Shown here: positions 54,044 to 64,000 of the stretch, piece after piece
How the letters are laid out: the number at the start of each line of letters is the position of its first letter
How positions within the stretch are numbered: the stretch's first letter is position 1
NCBI RefSeq assembly: GCF_964355755.1
Contig: NC_092675.1
Span: forward strand, 14,643,312 to 14,707,311
Direction: 5' to 3'
Length of the DNA stretch: 64,000 bases
Source of the DNA: Antedon mediterranea
Lineage: Eukaryota > Echinodermata > Crinoidea > Comatulida > Antedonidae
Program-made: the position numbers and the translations under genes
Notes under the pieces: generated by a model
What the model was told of the DNA's origin: nothing
Databases searched by the model: none
The model's input: the letters and a program-made list of their open reading frames with translations, nothing else

Positions 54044-54165
54044 AGTGAAAATTATTTTACTTAGCAAAAAACTGGCGTGGTAATCTGTTGACAGCGTGAG
54101 GTGAAGAGGATGAGATGCTCACGCTGTCAAAAGATGATTGCGAGGGCACCCCACAATCACGTGAT
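54044..54165 (-). repeat. Split direct repeat A2
   Basis: AGTGAAAATTATTTTACTTA to CAATCACGTGAT; direct copy of 59763-59884. It contains GACAGCGTGAGGTGAAGAGG and a GCTCACGCTGTC inverted word. Confidence 0.85.
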
Positions 54166-54166
54166 T

Positions 54167-54297
54167 TTGACACATGTGAGCCCGATAAACAAATACAAGG
54201 AAACAAATATTGGTTGTAAAGTTATTTAATATGAATGGCAAGTCATCGTTGCAGCATGCACGTAAAAGGAAACATTGGGATGCTCTGAAAGGGCCAA
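54167..54297 (-). repeat. Split direct repeat B1
   Basis: Direct copy of 53842-53986, adjacent to A2, as expected for a circle-junction template. Confidence 0.85.
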
Positions 54298-54420
54298 CAC
54301 AGTTGGCAACGAAGGGGCCAACGAAGCAGCCCAAATTAAGTGCAGGTAGAACCGATGACAAGCCATTCAGATGATGGTGCAACATATGTTGACACCCAGA
54401 ACGTATAGAAACTATGTGCA

Positions 54421-54800
54421 TAGTCTACCTGGAGCAACATGTGTTGACTCCAGTACCCGGTTGACCATTAGCGCCTGATAGGTGGAGCAACCAAATATTG
54501 ACATCGAAAAACGTATAGAAACACCTACATTAGTCTACCTGGAGCAACATGTGTTGACTCCAGTACATGTTTAAACATTTTAATTAGGTAGGCAGTGCAA
54601 CCAAATTTTGATACCAAAAAACGTATTATAGAAACAATCTACATTAGTCTGCCTGGGGCAACATGTGTTGAATCCAGTACGCGTTTGAGAATTGAGTTTA
54701 ATAAACGGTGCAACCATGTTGACACCGAAAACATATAAATAACTTATTAGTCTACCTGGAGCAACGTGTTGACTCCGATTGAACATATGATTATAATTGG
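54421..54800. repeat. Minisatellite, ~110-bp units
   Basis: TAGTCTACCTGGAGCAACAT recurs at 54421, 54531, 54644 and 54748, each followed by GTTGACTCC and a GGTGCAACC-type word. Confidence 0.8.
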
Positions 54801-54946
54801 CGGTGCAACCTATGCTGTCAGCGAAAGAAAACAAAAATGAAATAAGTAAAACGATAAACAGAAAAAATAAGTATCAAACTTTGTTTAAGCTTGACGCTAA
54901 TACCCAGTCATGCTTAGGAAATATGCCAACCAGCCAGCACCCATAT

Positions 54947-55810
54947 TTACAACGCTGTATTTGACAAAGTTATGTGGTTCGACCATCGTCCAAAAGTCAT
55001 AATGTCTTGGTGAGAGTGTCCAAGTTGGTGAAGGTCGGTAGCTCGACCGATTCTGAAAGAATGAGTGTTAAACTGTGTATGTTCCAGACTAGCATGGCGA
55101 GCTAATTGTTTAAGCGACGAGGAAAACATTTTCCTATTTACTGGTGTTCCATTTTTAAGCAGGAAGAACGGGCCTGCCTTCAGTGGTCGCATCTTGACGT
55201 AGCGTTGCAATGCTCTCACTGGGCATATTGGGCTTCCGGATTTTTTTGTGCAAGACGAAAAGGAGGTGAGGAACGCTTAGAGTGTTTGAAAGATTTGAAG
55301 TTTATTTGGACTTTAGTAGCATGTACTGTGATATCAGTTAGCATTAGTGTGTGTTCTGCGGCCTTGGAGACTACTGCTTCACTGGCTCTGAGGCATGCGA
55401 AGTAACATATTATGAACAAGGCTCTGTAGAGGATGAATTCGTATTTGGATTTCATGCTACCTCGCATATGTCCAATTAGCGTTACAAGAATATCGGAGGT
55501 GACCGGCGGTCTGATCGGTTTGGATGGAGAGTTCGTTTTTTTGTTTTGCTACTCCTCTGCATAAATTGCTGACTGCTGGATTTGCCGTAGGGTCTTCCAT
55601 AAATGATACCCTGTGCACGAATGACATTGCGCTAAGGTAGTTTCGAATCGTGGAAATCGCCAGTGCATTTTTAGTCAGCTTACTTACATAGAGAACAATT
55701 GTCTGTGGAGTCGCTGGTAGCGGAAGGCTTAGTGATTTCCTGAATTGGTTAAAATGGTGCCATTTGCTTTTATAGTTACTAGCGGTTCTTTTGCTTAATG
55801 AGTTCCACAT
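54947..55810 (-). pseudogene. Ngaro tyrosine recombinase (three frames)
   Basis: The N-terminal core-binding part (55810-55457) has KRTASNYKSKWHHFNQF and ISTIRNYLSAM. The next frame (55467-55216) contains ACLRASEAV with the first catalytic Arg. The third (55219-54947) has THSFRIGRATDL and FGRWSN, the His-x-x-Arg and His/Trp sites. The catalytic Tyr probably lies just beyond in a shifted frame (FVKYS). Two internal frameshifts inactivate it. The enzyme would join circular cDNA to the genome. Confidence 0.8.
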
Positions 55811-56196
55811 TAGCTCTCGTGTGAGGATCTTGAGTTGTTTAGTGGTTCGAAGTAGATTGGTTGTAAGTGCTTTGGTATCTTTAGCGGTGTGCGGTTCATA
55901 CTGTGCTCCTCTAGCATGGCCTCCGTTTCCTGAAAACGAGAAAGAGCGTCACGTATCCTGTTTTGCTTACCAGGGATGTGCCTGGCTGTAAACTCAATGT
56001 TGTTTAGTAGTAACAAAAGGACGATAGCGCGAACCACTCTCATGACCTTTTCGTTTGATGACGATTTTTTGTTAAGCACATATACATCAGCTAGGTTATC
56101 ACAGTGGAAAACTACATGGGTGTTGGCTAGCTGTTTTGCAAAAATCGAAAGCATGACATAGATGGGGTAAATTTCGAGAACCATGATGTCGAACAT
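55811..56196 (-). pseudogene. Ngaro RNase H
   Basis: HVVFHCDNLADVYVLNKKSS and FTARHIPGKQNRIRDALSRF are RNase H motifs in the form seen in DIRS/Ngaro elements. The frame is out of phase with the recombinase below and with the reverse transcriptase above. Confidence 0.75.
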
Positions 56197-56559
56197 TTTC
56201 CAAGATTCCGGCCAGCGGCCTTGAATCCAGAACTTTTGGAAGGTCGCACCCAGTGCGGTTTTTGAGGCATCAGAGGAGAAATGTAAACGCTGCGAGTCAA
56301 ATTTTTGTGGAGGTGAAAAATGGTAACGCCATTGTGTTTGCTAAGAAAGTCGACCCAAATTTGGAGATCCTCCTTTGCTGAGTCAGAAAGGTGAATAGTT
56401 GAAAAGGGGTTAGTTAGATCGGCCGTTAGGGCATAAAGCCTTCTTAGGAACGCCAGTCCAGAGGGTATAACCCAGGAGGCAAATTGTAGCTTTTCAAGGA
56501 GATTGGAGGGCTCTCAATGTAGTTGAATGAAGTTTTGAACTTTAAAGGGAGTAACGTAA

Positions 56560-57120
56560 TTTTATTATCTCAGATGGAAGCCTGTCTTACATTTTCTGTA
56601 AATCAAGTTCAATACCCAGGAAAGAAATGGTGGTGGTGGGTGAAATTGTTTTGTGCGGTGCTAGAGGTATGCCAAAGCGGTCAGCAAGCGCTTTGGATAT
56701 CTTCAAGGAGTTCGCACACAGTTGGTGTGTGTCTTCAATGACGAGGATGTCGTCTAATATTTTCACGTTATTGGGCTGTTGTAACTTTTTTGTAAGGAAA
56801 ACTTATTGAATATTTGACACGAAGATCCGCCGCCTTGGGGAAGCGTTTTATCGTAGTAATACTGGCCTAACCACGTGAGACCTGTGAGGTGATATTGAGT
56901 GGGATGTAAATGTATTAGTCTGTATGCGTCACTGGTGTCCGTCTTAGCCATGAATGCCGGGTGATTGTATATGTCAATTATGTCTATTGCGTTGGCAATT
57001 GTTTCGTAATGAACTGTTATGCAAAACCCAGGGATGTTGTGATTGACAGCGTTTGAGTCGTAGGGATAGGAGAGGTTGTGGAGGATACGACATTTTTCAG
57101 GTACGGAATTTCCGGAAGGT
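56560..57120 (-). pseudogene. Ngaro reverse transcriptase
   Basis: From about 57090 the minus strand reads AVNHNIPGFCITVHYETIAN, then KTDTSDAYRLIHLHPTQYHL, GLTWLGQYYYDKTLPQG and SSCQIF. After a frameshift near 56800, LDDILVIEDTHQL supplies the catalytic Asp pair. DIRS-type reverse transcriptases have exactly these blocks. Confidence 0.75.
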
Positions 57121-57586
57121 TGTTGATGATAGCTTGGGAGTTAGTTGCTGTAAAAGCAGTCCCATGTAAGGTAGAAGCCATGAGCGAAACATTGGGTTAA
57201 GTAAGCGTGGTGTTTGTAACCAGATAGAAGTGCGCTTATTCTAGTGGGAATTATTGGGATCCCGAGCACTGAAAAACGAGTGGCGATACTGACAGTTTGT
57301 CTGGACACATCTATAGAATCTGTTATGGTGGGAGATACAGAAGCCGAGTGGACGCTCCACGGTTGGATGGGTTAGAGGTTTATGGTTAGCTCGTTGCGTC
57401 TAGTTTATGCAGGATCGAACCGATGACCAAGAGCAAAGTGTGTACTCCCTAGCCATTCGAAATTATCAGTCGTAAAAGTACCATTAATTTGGATGACTGC
57501 GCATGATGTATTTAATATACTTAAAATAATTTAAGATGTCCTGCGTGTATTTACTTAAATAAAATTGTGGCAAAGTCGTGAAAGGC

Positions 57587-57811
57587 CTAGTGCCAGTTGT
57601 GTGCGTTTAAGATGCGGCATTTGGGCTTAGGCACAAGTTCAAAGGTACCAGTGAACGTTAGCGTCAAAGCTTCAGCTGCGCTGTTGAAGTCGAGCAGATT
57701 CTGCAGCTCGATGAATTTGTGGGAGATTAGTTTCTCTTTAAGTTTTTGACAAGGTAGGGGGTTTGAGGAAGAGAGCTGCCGGTAGATTTGGCTTACCGAC
57801 ATTAATCTCAA
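57587..57811 (-). pseudogene. Ngaro gag-like fragment
   Basis: A 74-residue block (KLISHKFIELQNLLDFNSAA, LVPKPKCRILNAHNWH) lies upstream of reverse transcriptase, where Ngaro elements carry a gag-like gene. I recognise it by position more than by sequence. Confidence 0.4.
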
Positions 57812-58089
57812 CCACAGAAGTTACCAGGGTTTCGACGATATGCCTCATGTCCTTTGATTCTTTATTTATGTCAAGTTCAGGTACTGGCACGGTTCTTTTT
57901 TGGTGCCGTATTTTTTACCTCATGTTAGTTCTTTTCCGTCCTGACATGGTGTATCTGTAAGAAAATCTTTGTGCAATTAAGACGGAAAGAAAAATGTGGG
58001 TGGACAGATATCATCAAGTTGCAGGGGAAAAAGGCCCTGCAACCATGTTAAAGGAGTGAATAAAGATTGGAAACAATGAGTCAGCATTG

Positions 58090-59010
58090 GGGTAGAGAAT
58101 GAACCAGCATGAGTCATTTAATGAAATGCTGTACTTAGAGGAGGGTGATAAGACACCACCGCTGTATGGGGTGATAGTAGGGGGACCAGCATGAGTCACA
58201 TAATGAATGCTGTACTTAAGAGCATGAGTGATAAAACACCGCCGTATGTGGGGGTAGTTAATGAACCCGCATAAGTAATTATGTGGTGGTAGTAGGGGAA
58301 CCAGCATGAGTCATATAATGAATGCTGTACTTAAGAGCATGAGTGATAAAACACCGCCGTATGTGGGGGTAGGTAATGAACCAGCATAAGAAATTATGTG
58401 GTGGTAGTAGGGAAACCAGCATGAGTCATAATATAATGAATGCTGTACTTAAGAGCATGAGTGATAAAACACCGCCGTATGTGGGGGTAGGTAATGAACC
58501 AGCATAAGACATTATGTGGTGGTAGTAGGGAAACCAGCATGAGTCATATAATGAATGCTGTACTTAGGAGCATGAGTGATAAAACACCGCCGTATGTGGG
58601 GGTAGTTAATACCAGCATAAGTAATTATGTGGTGGTAGTATGGGAACCGGCATGAGTCATAATGAATGCTGTACTTAAGAGGATGAGTGATAAAACACCG
58701 GCGTATGTCGGCGTATGATCGAACCAGCATAAGTAATTTATGTGGTGGTAGTATGGGAACCAGCATGAGTCATATATGAATGCTGTACTTAAGAAGATGA
58801 GTGATAGTGATAAAACACCGCTGTATGTGGGGGTAGTTAATGAACCAGCATAAGTAATTTATGTGGTGGTAGTATGGGAACCAGCATGAGTCATATAATG
58901 AATGCTGTACTTAAGAGGATGAGTGATACAACACCGGCGTATGTCGGCGTATGAACCAGCATAAGTCAATTATGTGGTGGTAGTATAGGAACCAGCATCA
59001 TATCGTCATA
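58090..59010. repeat. Minisatellite, ~115-bp units, about nine copies
   Basis: AACCAGCATGAGTCATATAA recurs about every 92-121 bp (near 58091, 58183, 58299, 58416, 58535, 58645, 58758, 58879, 58990), together with GCTGTACTTAAGAGCATGAG and CACCGCCGTATGTGGGGGTA. It lies in the 5' part of the Ngaro element. Confidence 0.85.
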
Positions 59011-59762
59011 ATGAATGCTGTACTTGATAAGATGAATGCTATACTAACTATAAACCATTCAGGTTTGTGCAAAATATTTGCCAGTTTAGCGTAGCATCAA
59101 GAAAGAAAAACAACAAGTTATTATTTATTTCTTTTGGATGTAAAACAATGGGAAAATAATAAATGGTGTCAACAGTGTATTGCCTGGCATTTTGTTTTGT
59201 TTATTCTGTTTAATTATGTATTTATTTTCCTCTAAAATCCGGTTCCGGATTGTCCACAGTGACTGCAGTAGTAGTAACAGATAATAAGATTGTTGTTATT
59301 TAATGGCATAAGTTAGCATAAGAGGCTCCGTGCATTAAAGCAGACCTTACTTTTTAACTAGGTCATTCGATCCGAGGTCGATTATCAAAAATCTGGCTTG
59401 AATGTTGCCACTTGATTTACAAAATTAGTTAGGTCGTTTATCTTTAGGCCAGGCACCCCCCAAAGAACAGTATTATCATAGTGATGACTGATTCGGAAGT
59501 CAGGCAAAGGTCGATGTGAACCGAGTATGGAGTCGGACGAATTACCCAAGCCGTGATGGAAAGCGAGGCTTTCGCTCAAACCAGAAACGAATGAGTTGAG
59601 CCTAGCCTAGGACACAACCAGACAACATAATTACAGAAAAGTACGAAAAATCGAACAGAATGGGGGTAAGATAAGGTGTTAGATAAATTCCAGTCAAAGT
59701 ATATTGTGTGAGTTCACACAGCCTATAAGTGTATGAGGATAAAATGAACTGGTAAATGTAAA
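59011..59762. other. 5' region of the Ngaro element, no gene recognised
   Basis: Only short frames are visible between the minisatellite and repeat A1. Confidence 0.4.
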
Positions 59763-59884
59763 AGTGAAAATTATTTTACTTAGCTAAAAACTGGCGTGGT
59801 AATCTGTTGACAGCGTGAGGTGAAGAGGATGACATGCTCACGCTGTCAAAAGATGATTGCGAGGGCGCCCCGCAATCACGTGAT
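59763..59884 (-). repeat. Split direct repeat A1
   Basis: Direct copy of 54044-54165, differing at a few bases (GCGCCCCGCAATC versus GCACCCCACAATC). Confidence 0.85.
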
Positions 59885-60625
59885 ATTCTTTACCAAATCA
59901 AAATTGAAAGACTTTGGGATTGAAGTTAGGAGATTTAATAATGACCACCTAGTTAATAACAATGGTCGAAAGCTGGTTCAAATGTGTAGAAATCTAAACC
60001 TTTTAATTGTAAATGGCAGATGTGGTGTTGATAAGGAAACTGGTAAAGCAACATGCCACAAAGGTGGTGAGTATTGTAGATTATGTACTTGCTTCCCCGA
60101 GACTACATTGTTAGAAATAATGATTATGTAACTGTTAAAAACACCTGGAATCACAGTCTTGCAATGCCATTTCATGATGCGTGCGGTAGAGTTGCTATAA
60201 CTAACCTGAACACAAAAATGTATAAAACGAACGCTAATAATATATCAAATGACGAGATGGATTCTTTAGTTAAGAACTTAGATAACATATATATGGTTTC
60301 AGCTAAAAAAACTAAATATACTTAAAACAAATATACCTAATACTTCTCCTGCTAAAAAAAGAAAGCCCACTTCAAACAAGCCATGGTTTAATAAAGAATG
60401 TAAAAACAAACGAATTGAATATGTAAAGGCAAAAAATAAACTTTAAAAAACTAATTCAACAGAGGCAACAGAACTATTAAGAAATCTAAAAACACAAAAT
60501 CCTAAACATTATTTGGCTATTCTGAACAAAGAAAAGATGTTAAAAATGCAGATATAAGTTTAGGTATATTTAGAGAACACTTTAAAAAATTGAGTGAAAG
60601 TAAAGATAACGAGGATAGTGATTTT
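59885..60625 (+). pseudogene. LINE ORF2 endonuclease, 3' part
   Basis: Continues the frame broken at 53841: FFTKSKLKDFGIEVRRFNND, LNLLIVNGRCGVDKETGKAT, then shifted PRDYIVRNNDYVTVKNTWNH and, after stops, NKPWFNKECKNKRIEY and HYLAILNKEKDVKNADISLG. These lie between endonuclease and reverse transcriptase in LINE proteins. Reverse transcriptase itself is missing; another LINE fragment begins at about 60627. Confidence 0.6.
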
Positions 60626-60626
60626 A

Positions 60627-61260
60627 TCACCTGTAATCACCTGTCTTGTCGGGCTCGTAAGTAGACCATCCATTTCTGTATGGTACATGTCATGCCCTCC
60701 CAATTTCTTCAAGTCATCCTTGCATGTTTTTTTTTGTTTGTTTTTTTTCATTCGTTTCCTTGATTTAAATTCTTCTGCAATACACTTTATCCCATAAAAG
60801 TAAATTTGTTGTATTTTCTTTCAATGAATTTATCAAGTTTATTTTTAAAGGCGTTTACTGTGGTAGTGTTAACGGCTTCCTCTGGTAGACTATTCCATAG
60901 GTTAACAATTCTGTAAGAAAAATTGTACTTGCGGATATCCAGTTTAGGTCGTCGCTTATATTATGGTGTATCTATGTCTTCTTAGGTTTCTCTCGTATGT
61001 TTCCATAGGGAAGAAGTTACGCATTCCACTACCACTTGCCTGTCACCATTTTAAAAACTTGAATCATATTTCCTCGTAATCTTCTAAAGGCCAATGTTGG
61101 TAGATTTAGTCGTTTTAGGCGTTCTGTATAATCCAGGTCTTTTAATGATGGAATTGCTTTTGTTGCCCTCCTTTGAACTTTTTCAATGCATGTTATATCT
61201 TTACGAAGAAACGGAGACCATACACAGTAGGTAGGTAAATGTATGTCTGATCAGACCAAC
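60627..61260 (-). mobile_element. 5'-truncated LINE 3' end
   Basis: On the minus strand WSPFLRKDITCIEKVQRRAT, KAIPSLKDLDYTERLKRLNL and PTLAFRRLRG are the familiar C-terminal thumb-to-tail part of jockey/CR1-like LINE proteins. The frame breaks several times before NTTTVNAFKNKLDKFI. The tail towards 60640 has ATCACCTGTAATCACCTG-type repeats. It is a dead fragment. Confidence 0.7.
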
Positions 61261-62321
61261 AACTCTATTGGCTCTATTACTGACGATTCCAACGTGTTTG
61301 CTGAACTTGCACCCGATTCTGCTACTGTCCACAGGTGCTATCTGTAAAACTATAGCAAGTTATACACGTTGCTGTCTGCTATAAATGCTGTACTTTTAAC
61401 ACACGGTACACTGTCTGTAGCACAGTGTGTGTTGACAATTTACAATGATGTACAACCATAGGCAGGTTTTCGTACTGCCATGCAAGAATGGATAGGTGTT
61501 TTCCGCCGCTTTTAGGCCTTCTAGTCAATTATTGTTATTATACGAATTACGTAATTAGTCTAGTAGCTCATCTACCTTTATAGCAGGGCAAAATGAATAT
61601 TGTAGCTAGGCTAGGCCTACGAGTCTAGCGGGAAATCAACCAATTATTTGGTTGGATACGAGTTTAGGGTAGGAAGTTAAGTACGAGTTGGCATGGGTAC
61701 GAGTCGACTAGGTGTGAATCGACCAGGGTACACCCGGCCGCCCTACTAGAGCATAGGGAAAGAATATATATCACAAGAATGAGTATTCCGCGATTTTTGC
61801 ATGAGAAATTTGTAACAGAGAGCTCCAGAGAGTGATGCCCGCCCTCATAAGGGCGGATGTATACATACTAAATAATACTTGATTTAATAGATATTATACA
61901 TGTCCCATTAAATAGAATTATGATAATATATTTTGCAATTGTAAACTATTTTATAATACATATTTATTAACAAACTAGTGTACATTCACTTTTACAGACA
62001 ATTATTTACTAACATGCTAAATTAGTTCACAAAAAAGGCCTAACACAGCAACACCAAAAATCAACGAATCGTTACTCAACACGGCCTATTCTTTACCATT
62101 GCCGGGTACTACTCTATGCCCGGTAAATTAAGTATTGTTTTTATGATATAAATTAGTATAAAATACATGTTATTAATAGGATAAAATGTTAAATTTCATT
62201 AACATTTATTTGTTTTACCAGAAACAATTTAAATATAGGAATATTAAACTATCCTTTGTGAAAACGCGTAAACACCAACACGCCCGGTCACGCTATCGTA
62301 GCGCCCGGTTGATAAAGGGAA
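61261..62321. other. Stretch without a recognised gene
   Basis: A CCGCCCT-CATA-AGGGCGG hairpin lies near 61840. No protein motif is seen. Confidence 0.4.
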
Positions 62322-62331
62322 CTGTTTATAC
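62322..62331. repeat. 10-bp target duplication CTGTTTATAC, left
   Basis: Identical to 63421-63430 on the other side of the TIR element. Confidence 0.85.
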
Positions 62332-63420
62332 GGGTGTCACGAAACCTAAGATCACGAAAGCTAAGACCCCCTAAGACCTAAGATCACGAAAGCTAAGACC
62401 CAAGACCTAAGATTACAAATTCTAAGATATACTACAGCTTAAAAACAATACTTGTTTATCCATACATAATTTTAAACACAGTAGTTTCATTTATTACCAT
62501 AAATATAATTAAATACTACCGCAAAACATAGATAAACTCACATTATTTTCGCCTGTTGAGTAAATGTATACTTTTTTCTTTACAACAAACAAGCTTGACG
62601 GGTTGTTTGTTGGTATATATTTACTCCATTGTGTTGGTTCAGAGGATGTTTTTCTTACGCACCTGCCTTTCTTGTATTTTGACTCCAAATTTGTTGACTA
62701 ACTTTATCTTTATATGAATACCACACTTTAAAATTAGGATTTATAAGTACTTTCAAACGGAGAAACACATAAAAACAAATAAATAAATCCTTTAAATTGA
62801 TGATTTTACAGACATGTTTCTTTGTATACTGTAATTCCTCGAGCTCCCTCATGCTCAATGTTTTTGTTTCTATGGAGCGCCAAAAGAGCAACAATAATAG
62901 TACAAGTATAAAAACAGAAAGAAAACGAAACAAATCATGATTTTTAAATTAAAATTTATTTGCCAGTATTTATTTCTTCGTACTTGCATGATTATACTAT
63001 TATCATTACATTTTTAATTTTACATTGTTCCATCCACACTGTAGATGGACTCCACAGAGTTTTCAGCCCTCTATATAATTTTTGCTCTTTTGACGTTCCA
63101 TATAAACAAAAACATTGAACATGGTACGCCTACTGCTAACTGTACTGTAGGCTAGTCATGCGAAATTCGCAAACAGTTTGTGTGCGAGAAAAACGTCTGT
63201 TAAATCTTCAATTTAAAAATGTATTTGTTACTTTTTATGTGATTCTTTTTCATAAAAGTGCCAATTCTAAGGTGTGGTATTCAGAATAAATGTTGGGAGT
63301 TAAAATACAAAGGCAGGTGCGAAAGATAAATATTTGTAATCTTAGGTCTTGGGTCTTAGCTTTCGTGATCTTAGGTCTTAGGGGATCTTAGCTTTCGTGG
63401 TCTTAGGTTTCGTGACACCC
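62332..63420. mobile_element. Mutator-like TIR element, non-autonomous
   Basis: Ends GGGTGTCACGAAACCTAAGA and its complement, with further inverted words (CACGAAAGCTAAGACC, AAGACCTAAGAT) inside and more distant inverted similarity (CACCTGCCTTTCTTGTATTTTGAC). A 10-bp duplication fits the 9-10 bp typical of MULEs. The internal 92-residue minus frame (62655-62933) has no known domain. Confidence 0.75.
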
Positions 63421-63430
63421 CTGTTTATAC
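63421..63430. repeat. 10-bp target duplication CTGTTTATAC, right
   Basis: Identical to 62322-62331. Confidence 0.85.
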
Positions 63431-63461
63431 GGCAGTTTTTAATAAATGAATTGCATAAAAC

Positions 63462-63493
63462 CATAGAGATATTATCACTATAATATCTCTATG
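63462..63493. repeat. Perfect short hairpin
   Basis: A 14-bp stem (CATAGAGATATTAT) with a CACT loop, similar in design to those at 799, 27986 and 28380. Confidence 0.8.
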
Positions 63494-63666
63494 ATAAAAC
63501 GAACAATTAAATATCCAAATAGTATTTAACCTGATGTTTGCATGTAGTTGATAACATTTTTTATCATGAAGATACTACCGGTGGTCCAGCCTTTGATTAG
63601 TGAAACCGTCACAAAAAGTTGTATACATCCCAGATACATCCACACTTATGGCGGCGCCCTACCACA

Positions 63667-64000
63667 GGGTGTCACGAAACCTAAGATCATGAAAGCTAAG
63701 ACCCAAGACCTAAGATTACAAATTCTAAGATATACTACAGCTTAAAAACAATACTTGTTTATCCATACATATTTTTAAACACAGTAGGTTTCATTTATTA
63801 CCATAAATATAATTAAATACTACCGCAAAACATAGATAAACTCACATTATTTTCGCCCGTTGAGTAAATGTATATTTTTTTCTTTACAACAAACAAACTT
63901 GACGGGTTGTTTGTTGGTATATATTTACTCCATTGTGTTGGTTCAGAGGATGTTTTTCTTACGCACCTGCCTTTCTTGTATTTTGACTCCAAATTTGTTG
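63667..64000. mobile_element. Second copy of the Mutator-like element, cut by the window end
   Basis: Starts GGGTGTCACGAAACC and follows 62332 onward nearly base for base, but lacks the CCTAAGACCTAAGATCACGA internal repeat of the first copy. Confidence 0.85.

Larger units (their letters stand above)
53842..59884 (-). mobile_element. Ngaro/DIRS-type tyrosine-recombinase retrotransposon
   Basis: The element reads on the minus strand with split direct repeats in the order A1 (59884-59763), genes, B1 (54297-54167), A2 (54165-54044), B2 (53986-53842). Internal genes run gag-like, reverse transcriptase, RNase H, tyrosine recombinase. There is no target duplication: the host LINE frame reads ...EEEDI directly into FFTKSKLKDFG across the element. 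These are the features of Ngaro/PAT-like elements. All coding parts are frameshifted. Confidence 0.88.

Overview
The window looks like AT-rich nuclear DNA from a marine invertebrate. It has no operons or ribosome sites, abundant nested retrotransposons, split coding blocks with AG/GT junctions and a dense scatter of TAGGCCTA-like words. The mix of CR1/L2-like LINEs carrying a 2A-like peptide, Tx1/L1-like LINEs, Ngaro-type tyrosine-recombinase elements, Ty3/Gypsy and Polinton/Maverick DNA fits a deuterostome such as an echinoderm, but I cannot fix the taxon. I see no clear intact host protein-coding gene; almost everything recognisable is mobile DNA in various states of decay, plus one tRNA-like gene.

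Layout. 1-0.8 kb: a foldback MITE and a perfect hairpin. 1.6-4.6 kb (minus): a transposase whose metal-binding and zinc residues have the same spacings as RAG1/Transib, split over two overlapping frames with an A_AAA_AAC heptamer in the overlap, preceded by a decayed gene with a chromo-barrel-like domain. 5.2-6.1 kb: a tRNA, a hammerhead-ribozyme-like motif and a TIR element. 7.6-15.5 kb: a Ty3/Gypsy element (minus) with LTRs, PBS and PPT, containing a nested DNA transposon with ~490 bp TIRs and a PIN-like/CXC gene, and a LINE 3' fragment. 15.5-16.6 kb: a 21-bp satellite, a 150-bp tandem duplication, and a repeat that is the empty-site paralogue of the big insertion at 35 kb. 17.4-25.9 kb: a tandem array of Helitron-like units split by an intact LINE (20260-23727) whose protein starts with a signal-peptide-like segment and a 2A-like motif; the array ends in six short hairpins. 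28.7-34.5 kb: a nearly full-length Tx1/L1-like LINE bounded by a perfect 15-bp target duplication.

35311-47362 is the most remarkable object. It is a 12,052-bp element that is almost entirely a palindrome (two ~6.01-kb arms, 30-nt spacer), starts AG, ends CT, and is flanked by the 6-bp duplication ACTCTC. These are Polinton/Maverick hallmarks, and each arm also holds decayed Polinton-type integrase and packaging-ATPase pieces. Each arm keeps two open genes: a Bcl-2-like protein and an unrecognised 230-residue protein.

49-61 kb: a LINE (plus strand) interrupted by a Rex1/CR1-like LINE (minus) and by an Ngaro-type element (53842-59884) whose split direct repeats have the order A1-genes-B1-A2-B2; removing it restores continuity of the endonuclease reading frame. 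60.6-61.3 kb is another LINE 3' end. 62.3-64 kb holds a Mutator-like TIR element with a 10-bp duplication and a second partial copy.
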